Origin: an uncultured Eubacteriales bacterium
Lineage (GTDB): Bacteria; Bacillota; Clostridia; Oscillospirales; Acutalibacteraceae
Length of the DNA: 64,000 bases
Direction of reading: 5' to 3'
Assembly: GCA_951801675.1 (NCBI GenBank)
Contig: CATONX010000009.1
Span: forward strand, 1 to 64,000
Each line of letters begins with the position of its first letter. The stretch's first letter is position 1. The position numbers and the translations under genes were made by a program. Positions 1 to 7,611 of the stretch are shown one piece after another. The notes beneath the pieces are model-generated. The model saw only the letters and a list, made by a program, of their open reading frames with translations, had not been told where the DNA came from and did no database searches.

Positions 1-188
1 CGTTGGATCAAGCGGAGGGCCACGCCGGACGCATCGGCAAGCTCCGAAACGGACATATCGTTTACAAGCCTGTACCATTCGATTTTTGATATGGCCCGGC
101 CGTGGCAATCCCGGTTGTAGCTGGACAAGGAGCACGCTGCGCAATTTCCGTCTTCCCGCTGGCAGTCCCTGTATTTACGCCTTTTCAT
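1..188 (-). CDS. HTH/zinc-cluster phage protein, C-terminus beyond window
   Basis: The reading frame starts at ATG 188 and is open to the window edge, so only about 62 residues are visible. The start overlaps the stop of the AP2-domain gene by 14 nt, which suggests translational coupling. The N-terminus has four cysteines spaced like a small zinc cluster (RDCQ, NCAAC, RDC). It is followed by a helix-turn-helix-like stretch (MSVSELADASGVALRLIQ). A small DNA-binding regulator at the far end of the late operon is the likely role. The missing C-terminus prevents a family assignment. Confidence 0.6.
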   Translation of the reverse strand, partial: MKRRKYRDCQREDGNCAACSLSSYNRDCHGRAISKIEWYRLVNDMSVSELADASGVALRLIQ

Positions 189-1089
189 CGCTCTCCTCCT
201 CTTTGAGCCGCTTGTACTCCTCGATCAGAGGAGCAAAGTATTTTTCCTCCGCCTCTTTGCGCGCCTTGGCCGCTTCTTCTAGGGTGTGAAATCGACCTAT
301 CGTAATGGATTTGCGCTTGACCGTTATTTTGGCAATCCAGCGGCGCTCTCGTTCGCTCCAGTATACCCCTTTCACGCCGGATTTGCTATTTTTGTTCGGC
401 GGCCGGTCTGGATTGATCGTGGAGATTGTTGTGCCGGCATAATGCCCGACCGCATTTTGCTCAACGATCCTTTTTCTCGCGGTCTCGCGCAGCAAGCAGC
501 CGCAGCTTTGCACCTTACCCGACAATAATTCTTTGCGCGTAAGGATGACCTCGTTTCCGCAGTCGCACCGGCAAAGCCACCCGGACCGCTGCCCATTTGT
601 GCAGGGCTGCTCCAGGTCCACGCGTCCTAACACCTCAAGCTTGCCAAATCGCATTCCAGACATGTCCTGCATCTTATTAAGTATGCTCTCCCTCCGCGAA
701 CAGCCGCAGCTACGGGTGAGGCCCGATGTAAGGCTGTTTTGAAATGCCACCGACTCGCTGCCGCAATCGCATTTGCACAGCCACCGACGATACAGTTGTC
801 CGGACGGAGATACATATGGCTCTGCGGATGATACCACGGTAAGCGAGCCAAACCGTTGCCCGGTCAAATCCTTCCCCTTGGCGTGCATGATATCCCGTTG
901 TAAGCAACCGCAGCTGCGAGTTCTGCCGGACACAAGGTCCCGTTGCCGTACCTCCACTTCTTTCCCGCAGTCGCATTCGCACAACCACTTCCGTTCGGAC
1001 TTGCCGGCTGGAGACACGTATGGCTTGGCCAAATGCTTTGCGGTAAGGCGGCCAAATCGCTTGCCCGTCAAGTCTAATGGCTTGGTCAT
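175..1089 (-). CDS. AP2-domain DNA-binding protein with three Cys-rich repeats
   Basis: The 304-residue protein has three tandem repeats of about 65 residues (near 6-70, 72-137 and 142-208). Each repeat begins D-L/M-T/S-G-x-R-F-G-x-L and carries a WLCxCDCG...SCGC cysteine set that could bind one zinc ion. An AP2-type DNA-binding domain follows at about 237-286 (GVKGVYWSERERRWIA... TIGRFHTLEEAA). AP2 domains in phages usually accompany HNH homing endonucleases, but no HNH motif is visible here, so this may be a repressor or a degenerate homing-enzyme relative. It reads leftward from a promoter abutting a 28-bp palindrome, divergent from the gene at 1263. Confidence 0.75.
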   Translation of the reverse strand: MTKPLDLTGKRFGRLTAKHLAKPYVSPAGKSERKWLCECDCGKEVEVRQRDLVSGRTRSCGCLQRDIMHAKGKDLTGQRFGSLTVVSSAEPYVSPSGQLYRRWLCKCDCGSESVAFQNSLTSGLTRSCGCSRRESILNKMQDMSGMRFGKLEVLGRVDLEQPCTNGQRSGWLCRCDCGNEVILTRKELLSGKVQSCGCLLRETARKRIVEQNAVGHYAGTTISTINPDRPPNKNSKSGVKGVYWSERERRWIAKITVKRKSITIGRFHTLEEAAKARKEAEEKYFAPLIEEYKRLKEEESDEKA

Positions 1090-1120
1090 TTTTTTCGCCC
1101 CCCGTATTGTTGGTGTCTAT

Positions 1121-1150
1121 ACTATAACACCTTTGTGGACCTGTCGTCAA
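1121..1150 (-). promoter_or_regulatory. Promoter of the AP2-domain gene
   Basis: On the minus strand TTGACG (1150-1145) and TATAGT (1126-1121) are separated by 18 bp. The start of the AP2 gene lies 32 nt downstream of the -10. The -35 box touches the perfect palindrome at 1151-1178, so a protein bound there would block it. Confidence 0.6.
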
Positions 1151-1178
1151 GATAAAATGATAATATTATCATTTTATC
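1151..1178. promoter_or_regulatory. 28-bp perfect palindrome between divergent promoters
   Basis: Each half is GATAAAATGATAAT read inward, and the two halves are exact reverse complements with no spacer. The palindrome lies between the leftward promoter at 1121-1150 and the rightward promoter at 1191-1219. Ten bases of its core (ATATTATCAT) recur at 1205-1214 inside the rightward promoter, which looks like a second half-site. An operator is the simplest reading. The cognate regulator is not known. Confidence 0.7.
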
Positions 1179-1190
1179 TGCGAAAACCTC

Positions 1191-1219
1191 TTGACAATGT
1201 GACGATATTATCATATAAT
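1191..1219 (+). promoter_or_regulatory. Consensus promoter for the 1263 gene
   Basis: TTGACA (1191-1196) and TATAAT (1214-1219) are separated by exactly 17 bp. A partial copy of the neighbouring palindrome overlaps the spacer and -10. The match to the vegetative sigma factor consensus is perfect, which suggests strong but repressible expression in the lysogen. Confidence 0.8.
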
Positions 1220-1262
1220 ATAAATGTACCAAGGAGATGACAATATTAAGGAGGCAATAATC

Positions 1263-1589
1263 ATGGCAAGCCCTGTTACTATCTTCGCGATCAAAACCGC
1301 CGACTGCTATCAATTCGGATGGCCGGCAAGCTACCGGCTGGAAGAGCCGCACAGCCTATCTAGGGAGTGGATCACAAAGGCGGAGTACGAGTTACCAGAC
1401 GGATACGAGGTTGCCGAGAACGCCGTCGGTGAGCCAACGATATATGACGCTAAGGGCAATCGTTGCCCTCTGGTGTCCGGCCGCAAAGCCCTTGGCGGTG
1501 ATGATTTCCCGGTGCTTGTCATAGGCACCGTTGACGAGTCAGCGCGCGAGCCGATCACGCTCAAAAAAATTAGGGACCTGGATTGGTAA
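1263..1589 (+). CDS. Unknown 108-residue cargo protein
   Basis: I do not recognise this protein. The start at 1263 (MASPVTIFAIKTADCYQFGW) is preferred over an upstream in-frame codon because AAGGAGG lies 8 nt before it. The protein is soluble, without membrane segments or cysteine clusters. It faces against the surrounding lysis and late genes, has its own consensus promoter with a palindromic operator, and is followed by a terminator. This is the layout of an independently expressed lysogenic cargo gene. A role in defence or superinfection control is possible but has no direct support. Confidence 0.65.
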   Translation: MASPVTIFAIKTADCYQFGWPASYRLEEPHSLSREWITKAEYELPDGYEVAENAVGEPTIYDAKGNRCPLVSGRKALGGDDFPVLVIGTVDESAREPITLKKIRDLDW

Positions 1590-1596
1590 AGAAAAA

Positions 1597-1627
1597 AGCC
1601 CCGAAGCTACGGCTCCGGGGCTATTCG
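1597..1627. terminator. Hairpin terminator between convergent genes
   Basis: AGCCCCG and CGGGGCT arms (1597-1622) enclose a short loop and are followed on the plus strand by a T-rich tract. On the minus strand the A-run at 1591-1597 supplies U residues, so the hairpin probably stops both the 1263 gene and the leftward lysis transcript. Confidence 0.75.
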
Positions 1628-1629
1628 TT

Positions 1630-1932
1630 TTATTCGCTCTTATTTTTTTGTTTTACAATCTGGTTGACATACACCGCCGCGCCCGCGCATAAGACGCCCT
1701 GCACAAAGGCGGTCAAGCTGGCGGTCAGCCAGTCGCCTGCCGTGCCAAGGGGGCTGTTTGCAAAGACGCTCAGTCCCGCCACGACGACCCCGACCAAGCC
1801 AAGGATCGCGGGAATGAGTTTGTCCGGTACGGCCTGGGTGTGCTTGAGAAATGCACCCAGGATAAGCAGTACCGGGACAAGCACCAGCAATTCCGGTCGG
1901 ATAAAGCTCTGGATATTATCGATCATGTCCAT
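1630..1932 (-). CDS. Phage holin family protein
   Basis: The 100-residue protein has two or three hydrophobic segments (about residues 14-29, 40-58 and 74-92) and a short basic C-terminus (QIVKQKNKSE). That is the size and layout of small phage holins, which form the membrane lesion that releases endolysin. It is the last gene of the leftward lysis cassette, after the endolysin (2290-3312) and a second small membrane protein (1936-2286). The family is recognised from layout and context, not from a diagnostic motif. Confidence 0.75.
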   Translation of the reverse strand: MDMIDNIQSFIRPELLVLVPVLLILGAFLKHTQAVPDKLIPAILGLVGVVVAGLSVFANSPLGTAGDWLTASLTAFVQGVLCAGAAVYVNQIVKQKNKSE

Positions 1933-1935
1933 AAA

Positions 1936-2286
1936 TTACCCCTTTCCGCCCAACCGTTCGGTGGGCAGGTTCATGATGTCGTCAAATGCCTGTTTGCCGG
2001 TCCCGTTGCCGCCCAGGGCGGCGTAAGGCCGGAATAGGTACTCGATGTTCTTCTTGTCGTTTAATGGGCAGAAGCCAAGCTGGGTGTAATACCGGTGGGC
2101 CTGATAAATGCGATCATGAAGAATGGCCTGCAGGCCGGATTTCATGGCCTCCTGCTCCGCCTCCATGGCCTGGCGTGCAGCATCCTGGCGTTTTAATCGT
2201 CCCTTTAGCCACCCGCACAGGGCCGCCAGTGCTGCGGTGACGGCCCAGGTGAACAGGCTGGGGAAAATGTCAATCAGCCACTCCAT
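1936..2286 (-). CDS. Lysis-cassette membrane protein, holin-like partner
   Basis: The 116-residue protein starts with one hydrophobic segment (about residues 4-25) followed by a basic helix (KGRLKRQDAARQ). Its soluble C-terminal part has the pattern HDRIYQAHRYYTQLGFCPLN...ALGGNGTG, which I recognise as common in Clostridia prophage lysis cassettes next to amidases. It lies 3 nt from the endolysin and 3 nt from the holin. It may be an antiholin, pinholin or accessory protein; the exact role is open. Confidence 0.7.
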   Translation of the reverse strand: MEWLIDIFPSLFTWAVTAALAALCGWLKGRLKRQDAARQAMEAEQEAMKSGLQAILHDRIYQAHRYYTQLGFCPLNDKKNIEYLFRPYAALGGNGTGKQAFDDIMNLPTERLGGKG

Positions 2287-2289
2287 GGC

Positions 2290-3312
2290 TTAACCCCGAT
2301 AATAGCCCCGAATGTCGCCGTCGTTGACCCAGCAAAGGTTATCGTCCAGCAGATAAGGGTTGCGGGCACCATCCACAATGCGGGTAATCACGCCATGGTT
2401 GCGCAGCATCCGGGCGGCGGTCAGGTGCTCCTCGATGGGGGCCGTGGACGAGCGGTAGCAGGTAGAAAACACCACATGGTCCCCGATCTTGTACCCGGTG
2501 GTAGGTTGGGGCGCAGGCGCTGGGGCGGGTTGGCCCCCGGAAAGCTGCAAGATCTGGCCGGCGTAGATGGTATAGGGCTCTGTGATACCGTTGACAGCCG
2601 CGATATCACGCCAGTCAAGGCCCAGCTTCGCGCCGATGACCGACAGGCAATCGCCTTTCTGTACCGTGTAGGTATCCCCGGAAGGAGCCGGATTGTCAGC
2701 CAGGGTCAGGCCGTAGTAGTCGGCAATGGCCTGTGCCTCGGCTTTGGCCAGGGCACGCAGGTTGTTGTCGTCAACCAAAAAAGATACGTCCTGTTGGTTG
2801 GTATGAAAACCATGCTCCACAATGATGGCCGTGGTGCAGCTGGTGGCCGCCGCCGAACGGATCACCCCGTAATAGTCCAGGGCCCCCGCCTGCGGGGCGG
2901 TGGTGGTGGCGCCGGTATCGTAGTCCCGGTACTTGGTACCACGGAAGGAATTGCTCATGGCGGCGGAAACGGCGGCGCCGATCCGGGCGCAAAGGTCGGC
3001 ATTGGGCTTTCGGTGGCTGGAGTAGATGTCTACCCCTCTGGCGGAGCTCCAATTTCCGGAGCTGTCGGCGGCGTTGGAATGGTCGGAATAAAACAGGTCG
3101 CAGCCCGCCGCCATCTTTCCCCGCGCATCCAGGGACGGGTCGTCGGTGATGGTTTTGCGGGTGAGGATTACCTCCACGCCTGCATATTTCTCCAGTTCCT
3201 CCTTCTGGTACTGGGCGAGCTTGAACATCTGGGCCCCCTCACAGAAACCAGGATGCCCGATATAGCCATTGGTGCGGGAGCCGTGGCCGGGGTCAATGCA
3301 AATCTTGAACAT
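2290..3312 (-). CDS. Endolysin: N-acetylmuramoyl-L-alanine amidase with LysM
   Basis: The 340-residue enzyme cleaves the lactyl-amide bond of peptidoglycan. The N-terminal Amidase_3 domain (about 1-195) shows the zinc motifs DPGHG (7-11), SDHSN and the catalytic EHGFHTN. A LysM wall-binding domain follows at about 213-258 (YTVQKGDCLSVIGAKLG), then a Pro/Ala linker and a C-terminal domain of about 65 residues (GYKIGDHVVFS...WVNDGDIRGYYRG), found in related lysins and probably also wall-binding. There is no signal peptide, so export depends on the adjacent holins. The start has AGGAGG just upstream. Confidence 0.92.
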   Translation of the reverse strand: MFKICIDPGHGSRTNGYIGHPGFCEGAQMFKLAQYQKEELEKYAGVEVILTRKTITDDPSLDARGKMAAGCDLFYSDHSNAADSSGNWSSARGVDIYSSHRKPNADLCARIGAAVSAAMSNSFRGTKYRDYDTGATTTAPQAGALDYYGVIRSAAATSCTTAIIVEHGFHTNQQDVSFLVDDNNLRALAKAEAQAIADYYGLTLADNPAPSGDTYTVQKGDCLSVIGAKLGLDWRDIAAVNGITEPYTIYAGQILQLSGGQPAPAPAPQPTTGYKIGDHVVFSTCYRSSTAPIEEHLTAARMLRNHGVITRIVDGARNPYLLDDNLCWVNDGDIRGYYRG

Positions 3313-3340
3313 AAAATAACCTCCTAAAAATAGGTATATT

Positions 3341-3372
3341 AAAACCGCACCTCAAAGATAAGGTGCGGTTTT
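3341..3372. terminator. Bidirectional terminator upstream of endolysin
   Basis: AAAACCGCACCT and AGGTGCGGTTTT form a perfect 12-bp stem with an 8-nt loop. A/T runs on both sides let it work in both directions. It insulates the abi cassette from the leftward lysis genes. Confidence 0.8.
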
Positions 3373-3404
3373 AAGCAAAGTTGATGCAAGGTTGTGTTAC
3401 TTTA

Positions 3405-3433
3405 TTGACAATTGAACGTATTTGAGGTATACT
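3405..3433 (+). promoter_or_regulatory. Promoter of the abi cassette
   Basis: TTGACA (3405-3410) and TATACT (3428-3433) are separated by 17 bp. The predicted transcription start near 3440 falls at the base of the hairpin RNA described next. Confidence 0.8.
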
Positions 3434-3439
3434 TTATAC

Positions 3440-3505
3440 AACATCTCCCCCAGGCCTCTGTACAGCTTCGGCTGTATATGCACACTTGGGGGCGTTCTGT
3501 TTTTG
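3440..3505 (+). ncRNA. Hairpin RNA upstream of abi gene (abiF-motif-like)
   Basis: Starting at the predicted transcript 5' end, CCCCCAG (3447-3453) pairs with CTTGGGGG (3485-3492). Inside it, TACAGC (3461-3466) pairs with GCTGTA (3471-3476) across a TTCG tetraloop. A U-rich tract (TTCTGTTTTT) follows directly, so most transcripts would stop before the abi start codon at 3518. The place, size and terminator-like end match the abiF RNA class described upstream of Abi_2 genes. The match is by eye; a covariance-model search would settle it. Confidence 0.7.
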
Positions 3506-3517
3506 GAGGGAAAATAT

Positions 3518-4396
3518 ATGCGTGATAAGGGGTTTAAAACTATTGATGAACAATTAGATATCCTTATAGAGCGTGGTTTATCAATTCCAAACCGAGAGCA
3601 AGCTGCTGAATTTTTATTACAAAATAACTATTACCGAGTTAGCGGGTATTCGCTCACTTTGCGTCGCCACGATGAATTTTCAAAGAATGCTACTTTTCAA
3701 AATATAATAGACATTTATGAGTTTGATCATGAGCTACGGAATGTGTTGCTTAAATATATCGAAAATATAGAAGTTACTATAAAATCGATATATGCATATG
3801 AATTTTCGAAGGTTTATGGCCCTTACGGCTATTTAGATTTATCAAATTTTACGAGTGAAAAAATATATAGAAAAACCATCAGTAAAGCAGAAGAGCAAAA
3901 AAATTCTCGTCATCCACACGAGGCGTATCTGAAGCATTTTATAGACGATCTCCATGAAGATATTCCTTTGTGGGCATATGTTGATTTGCTAACAATTGCA
4001 GATATTTCTTTTTTATATATGATTTCTCCGAAAGCAATAAAAGACACGGTTGCATTGTCAATGGGAATCAAGCACAGCGGAGCAAAATTGTTGGGCGGTT
4101 TTCTGCATAAAATGACAATCCTTCGAAATCTTTGCGCGCATGGAGGCAGATTGTTTAACCGTTTATTTGAACAAAAGCCTAAACTAAGCAAAGATGAAGA
4201 AGCGCTTTTGCGGATCAAGCCGAATGGAACAAAAGATATCGAGCATCTATACGGATTTATTATGATTATGAAAAGGCTGCTTCCCAAAAGCAATTTCGCA
4301 TTAATGAAGCTTGAAATCGAAAAGTTAACAATAAAATATCCTTTTGTAAAGATGAGGTATTACGGATTTAGGGATGACTGGAAAAAGGTATTGTGA
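3518..4396 (+). CDS. Abi_2 (AbiD/AbiF-type) HEPN abortive-infection protein
   Basis: The 292-residue protein belongs to the Abi_2 family. The N-terminus has the family signature (FKTIDEQLDIL... EFLLQNNYYRVSGY). Near 203-208 the sequence RNLCAHGGRLFNR carries the R-x4-H motif of HEPN ribonucleases. The start at 3518 is chosen because GGAGGG precedes it and homology begins there. The gene is much more A+T-rich than its neighbours, faces against the tail genes, and has its own promoter, leader RNA and terminator. Expected action is cleavage of cellular RNA after phage infection, held in check by the leader RNA. The family is clear; the mechanism is inferred. Confidence 0.88.
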   Translation: MRDKGFKTIDEQLDILIERGLSIPNREQAAEFLLQNNYYRVSGYSLTLRRHDEFSKNATFQNIIDIYEFDHELRNVLLKYIENIEVTIKSIYAYEFSKVYGPYGYLDLSNFTSEKIYRKTISKAEEQKNSRHPHEAYLKHFIDDLHEDIPLWAYVDLLTIADISFLYMISPKAIKDTVALSMGIKHSGAKLLGGFLHKMTILRNLCAHGGRLFNRLFEQKPKLSKDEEALLRIKPNGTKDIEHLYGFIMIMKRLLPKSNFALMKLEIEKLTIKYPFVKMRYYGFRDDWKKVL

Positions 4397-4476
4397 TAAA
4401 TTATATTATCGAGCATATACTATAATCGACTTCTCCCACGAGCTTACTTTGTAGCGCAATACTGTGGGCGGTCTGG

Positions 4477-4507
4477 GCGGAGGCAGTTAATTCTGCCTCC
4501 GCTTTTT
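4477..4507 (+). terminator. Terminator of the abi cassette
   Basis: GCGGAGGCAG (4477-4486) and CTGCCTCCGC (4493-4502) form a perfect 10-bp stem followed by TTTTT on the plus strand. Confidence 0.85.
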
Positions 4508-4557
4508 GCACCGTTACGCGCCCCGAAGAGCACGCCTTGTTGTATGAAATATGTGGT

Positions 4558-6687
4558 TCAGGGGACCAATGCCTTGATCTGCCCGGTGATGTAGGCAGCG
4601 ATTTTTGTATGGCCAAAATCATTCGGGTGGGTGTAATCCGCTTCCTCCTGTCCGCCCGGGACAAGGAAATACTTGTTGTTTTGCCACGGAACAAACGGGG
4701 CGAGCTGCACATCGCGGTTGCAGTCTAGAACGGCAACGCCGTAATACGCGCATACCTCTTTGATAATGTCGCAGTATTCGTCCAAAGTCTTGCCGTTGCT
4801 GTTGGTCAGATTCGCCGTATTGCCTCGCTTAATGGGCGTACAAAACACGATCAGCGAATCCGCGTACTTTTGCATCAGGCCCTGGATCAGATTGTGCAAC
4901 GCCCCGTAAAAGGTGTAATTCGTCCGGTCGGCAAACTCCCCGATCGGCGTCCAAGCATAATACCAATCGTTGGACCCGCCCAGGACGACAACCACATCCG
5001 CGTCCGGCATGTCCTGATACCTGGTGACCATGGGGGCCCTCTCGTCGGGATTGGACTCTTTGACCGCGATGGTGCTCCCGTTTATCCCCTTGTTGATTCC
5101 AACCATGCCCAGGTTGTTTGCGGTGCGCATGATCCACCCAGCCTCACAGCCGTCCGCTTGAGTGATGGAGTCGCCAATTCCCAGGATGGTCTTGCCTTGC
5201 AGCGTGTTTGCAAAGACGGGGAGGGGTGTCAAAAATGTAGGGGCGATCCTTTGCGCCTCCTGATATTCCGGGATCACGTTTTGCTTGTAATTGCCTTCGG
5301 CCAAAAACACGTTGGGGAGATTGGCGGCCAGCACCGATATGCGCAGATAACAGCAATCCGCCGGCGTTTGGATCTGGTAGGGCAGGTTTGACCCTTGGGA
5401 CCAGCCGGAGATAAATTCCTTCTGGGCGTCGAAAAAGCAATACGCCCGAAATCCGCTCAGAATGCACGCCTGCCGGCTCTCGTCCCAGTGATATATGGTG
5501 TATATCTGGGACGGCTTGACCGGGATGTATCCCGCAGTCTTGTAGGCACTGTAGCTGGGATTCATTGCGCCGGTGTCGGTCAGGATGCCGGCGTTCCAGC
5601 TGAGGTCCGGGGTCAGTACATTCATTCCGTACCCGACGGGTTCCGAGACGTTTTCGCTTACCAGCGCAGTAATATCTACGTCGTCCGAAAAGGAGTAAAC
5701 ATCTTGATACGGGATGTACTCGGTAACCGGCGAATCCGCTTTCAGCACGAAGCTTTCCGCTTGCCCGGTAGGGATGGAGATTTTGAGATACTGGGTATCG
5801 GCGGCCAATTGCTTGCCTACTGCGCCGTTTACGTACATCGTGTGGGCCAAGAGCTGATAGGTGTTGTCGTATTCCAGCAAGGTCCGGATGCTGTCTGAGG
5901 CGTAGATCGTGTGTCCCGCCACATGCCCGGCATAGATGCACTTTGTGGTACTGTCGTAGTTGGCGTTGGCAGTCAGCTCGCCGGTCTCGCCGTATACCTG
6001 GCCTACAGCCACAGGCTGAGACGCGTCAAACAGGTTTTCGCTGCGCTGCGTAAGGTCCAAAAATTCCACCATATCCGGGGATATGACCCCGGCATCAAAT
6101 TTGCTGTTGAAATCTTCAATTTTGTAGGATATATCCGTGCAAGCCGTTTCCACTATGTTCTTATCCGCTGATACCTGCCCGGCCAGAGCTGTCATTGCAT
6201 CACGCAGCGGAGGCACATCCCCGACCAATTCCCCGGATTCATATGCACCCCAAATATGATCCAGCTTTGCCAGCGCATTTGCAATACCCTTGTATTCGTC
6301 CGAGCTGCTTGCAAGGCCGTCCGAAAACGCAGTCGGCCGCACGCATATTTTAAAGGATGCCGTTTTCAAAACCTGGTCGTCCTCGATTAGCCACAGCTCT
6401 GCGGGAAAGACGCCGGTCGCGGTCATACATTGCTCTGACAAGGTAAAGCGCACAGTATCGCCAACGATCCCGCTAGACGGGACATCCTCCAAAACCTGCG
6501 TTTTGTCGGGCTTGCACATGGCGTACCGCGCCTTTATTCCTGCGGGTAATTGATATATCTCCCCGTTATCGCGCAGTTTCACCACCACCTCGCGGCTGTT
6601 CTTGTCCCCGCGCTTCAAAAAAATGATGTTATCCCGCGCTTCCGGGCGGGGGTTCAGGTCAACTGTTATTGTTTGGAGATTTGTCAT
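4558..6687 (-). CDS. Baseplate protein: BppU-like N-terminus, SGNH esterase C-terminus
   Basis: The 709-residue structural protein has two recognisable ends. Residues about 1-130 resemble the N-terminal domain of lactococcal BppU baseplate proteins (DLNPRPEARDNIIFLKRGDK). From about 498 to the end it is an SGNH/GDSL hydrolase: GDS with Ser507 (block I), GGSND at 570-574 (block III), and Asp684/His687 in DYTHP (block V). The middle is probably a beta-sandwich region. The enzyme would sit at the tail tip and deacylate host surface polymer during adsorption. It is the last gene of the leftward tail module. Confidence 0.8.
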   Translation of the reverse strand: MTNLQTITVDLNPRPEARDNIIFLKRGDKNSREVVVKLRDNGEIYQLPAGIKARYAMCKPDKTQVLEDVPSSGIVGDTVRFTLSEQCMTATGVFPAELWLIEDDQVLKTASFKICVRPTAFSDGLASSSDEYKGIANALAKLDHIWGAYESGELVGDVPPLRDAMTALAGQVSADKNIVETACTDISYKIEDFNSKFDAGVISPDMVEFLDLTQRSENLFDASQPVAVGQVYGETGELTANANYDSTTKCIYAGHVAGHTIYASDSIRTLLEYDNTYQLLAHTMYVNGAVGKQLAADTQYLKISIPTGQAESFVLKADSPVTEYIPYQDVYSFSDDVDITALVSENVSEPVGYGMNVLTPDLSWNAGILTDTGAMNPSYSAYKTAGYIPVKPSQIYTIYHWDESRQACILSGFRAYCFFDAQKEFISGWSQGSNLPYQIQTPADCCYLRISVLAANLPNVFLAEGNYKQNVIPEYQEAQRIAPTFLTPLPVFANTLQGKTILGIGDSITQADGCEAGWIMRTANNLGMVGINKGINGSTIAVKESNPDERAPMVTRYQDMPDADVVVVLGGSNDWYYAWTPIGEFADRTNYTFYGALHNLIQGLMQKYADSLIVFCTPIKRGNTANLTNSNGKTLDEYCDIIKEVCAYYGVAVLDCNRDVQLAPFVPWQNNKYFLVPGGQEEADYTHPNDFGHTKIAAYITGQIKALVP

Positions 6688-6702
6688 AGGTTCACCTCGC
6701 TG

Positions 6703-7599
6703 CTATGTCCTTTCCGATGTGATTCGGATCGATTCGATTGAGGTCCCGTTCGCATTCCCGATAAAAACGCCTTTTGCTTTTAAAGGCGGCGTTCCTGGTG
6801 CATAAACGGTTCCAAACTTGCGCTCCCCGCCGCTGCTTACATAAAGCCCGCCCTTGCGGTGCACCCAGCCGGTATAAGTCCAATTGGATGCAAGGGTTCC
6901 GTTTCTCGCTCTCACTTGGTAGGTAAAACCGGTACCTGCCGCCCATTTTTCTGATCCGTCTATATAGGAAGTGGATGCGGTGGTTGCGAGCGGAATCCAG
7001 CTGCTATATGCGTTTGTATTGGGATCGGAATACAAGTATTCCAGGTCATACCCGGTTACATATCCGGAGGAAGCCCCCCAAGAAAGCAGTATACTACCAT
7101 CCCGGCGCATATCTGCGGTTAGATAAGGAGGCGCGGACGGGGTGCGGGGAATGGGGTCAAGAGTTGCGTATGCGGTAAGCGTTATTTCGCCGGGGCCCTT
7201 GTCGCCGGAAGTAAGGGTAAATTCGCCCGTCAGCGTGACGGTCTTGCTTCCATCCGGATTATGTGGGATCACATAACCGTTTCGGGTAACAATGATTTTT
7301 GCCCAGCGCTCGGTAGGTGATGTGCTCGGTGAGTAGTCCCATTTCCCATCTGTGGTATCCGAATTAAATTCTCCGAAATGCTGTGTGTCTCCGTCAATTC
7401 CGATGTAGGCCCCTCTGACCTTTCCGTTCCAGTTGTAGTAGGGGGTCCCGTTGCTTTGTATTTTGTTTTGGTCAACCAGTAACTGGACGTTCAGGGTGCT
7501 GGTGTTGGCGTCGGGGTTTGGGATGGAGCTCCAATATAGAATTCCGCGCATACAATCTTTATGCTGCGTGCCTTCTACGGCTTCAAAGTTACTTGCCAT
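6703..7599 (-). CDS. Tail tip protein with fibronectin-III-like domain
   Basis: The 298-residue protein lies between the baseplate esterase and another tail tip protein. Residues about 1-130 are beta-rich (LVDQNKIQSNGTPYYNWNGKV), with the look of DUF859-type siphovirus structural proteins. Residues about 153-240 (PSAPPYLTADMRRDGSILLSW...YQVRARNG) read as a fibronectin type III fold. The C-terminal 45 residues resemble the short ends of tail fibres. A receptor-binding or baseplate role is inferred from place and domain type. Confidence 0.65.
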   Translation of the reverse strand: MASNFEAVEGTQHKDCMRGILYWSSIPNPDANTSTLNVQLLVDQNKIQSNGTPYYNWNGKVRGAYIGIDGDTQHFGEFNSDTTDGKWDYSPSTSPTERWAKIIVTRNGYVIPHNPDGSKTVTLTGEFTLTSGDKGPGEITLTAYATLDPIPRTPSAPPYLTADMRRDGSILLSWGASSGYVTGYDLEYLYSDPNTNAYSSWIPLATTASTSYIDGSEKWAAGTGFTYQVRARNGTLASNWTYTGWVHRKGGLYVSSGGERKFGTVYAPGTPPLKAKGVFIGNANGTSIESIRITSERT

Positions 7600-7611
7600 T
7601 TTCCCACCTCC

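Noticed and set aside
2395-3327. Open frame of 310 codons on the plus strand opposite the endolysin
   Set aside because: Val/Gly-rich antisense shadow of a clear amidase gene.
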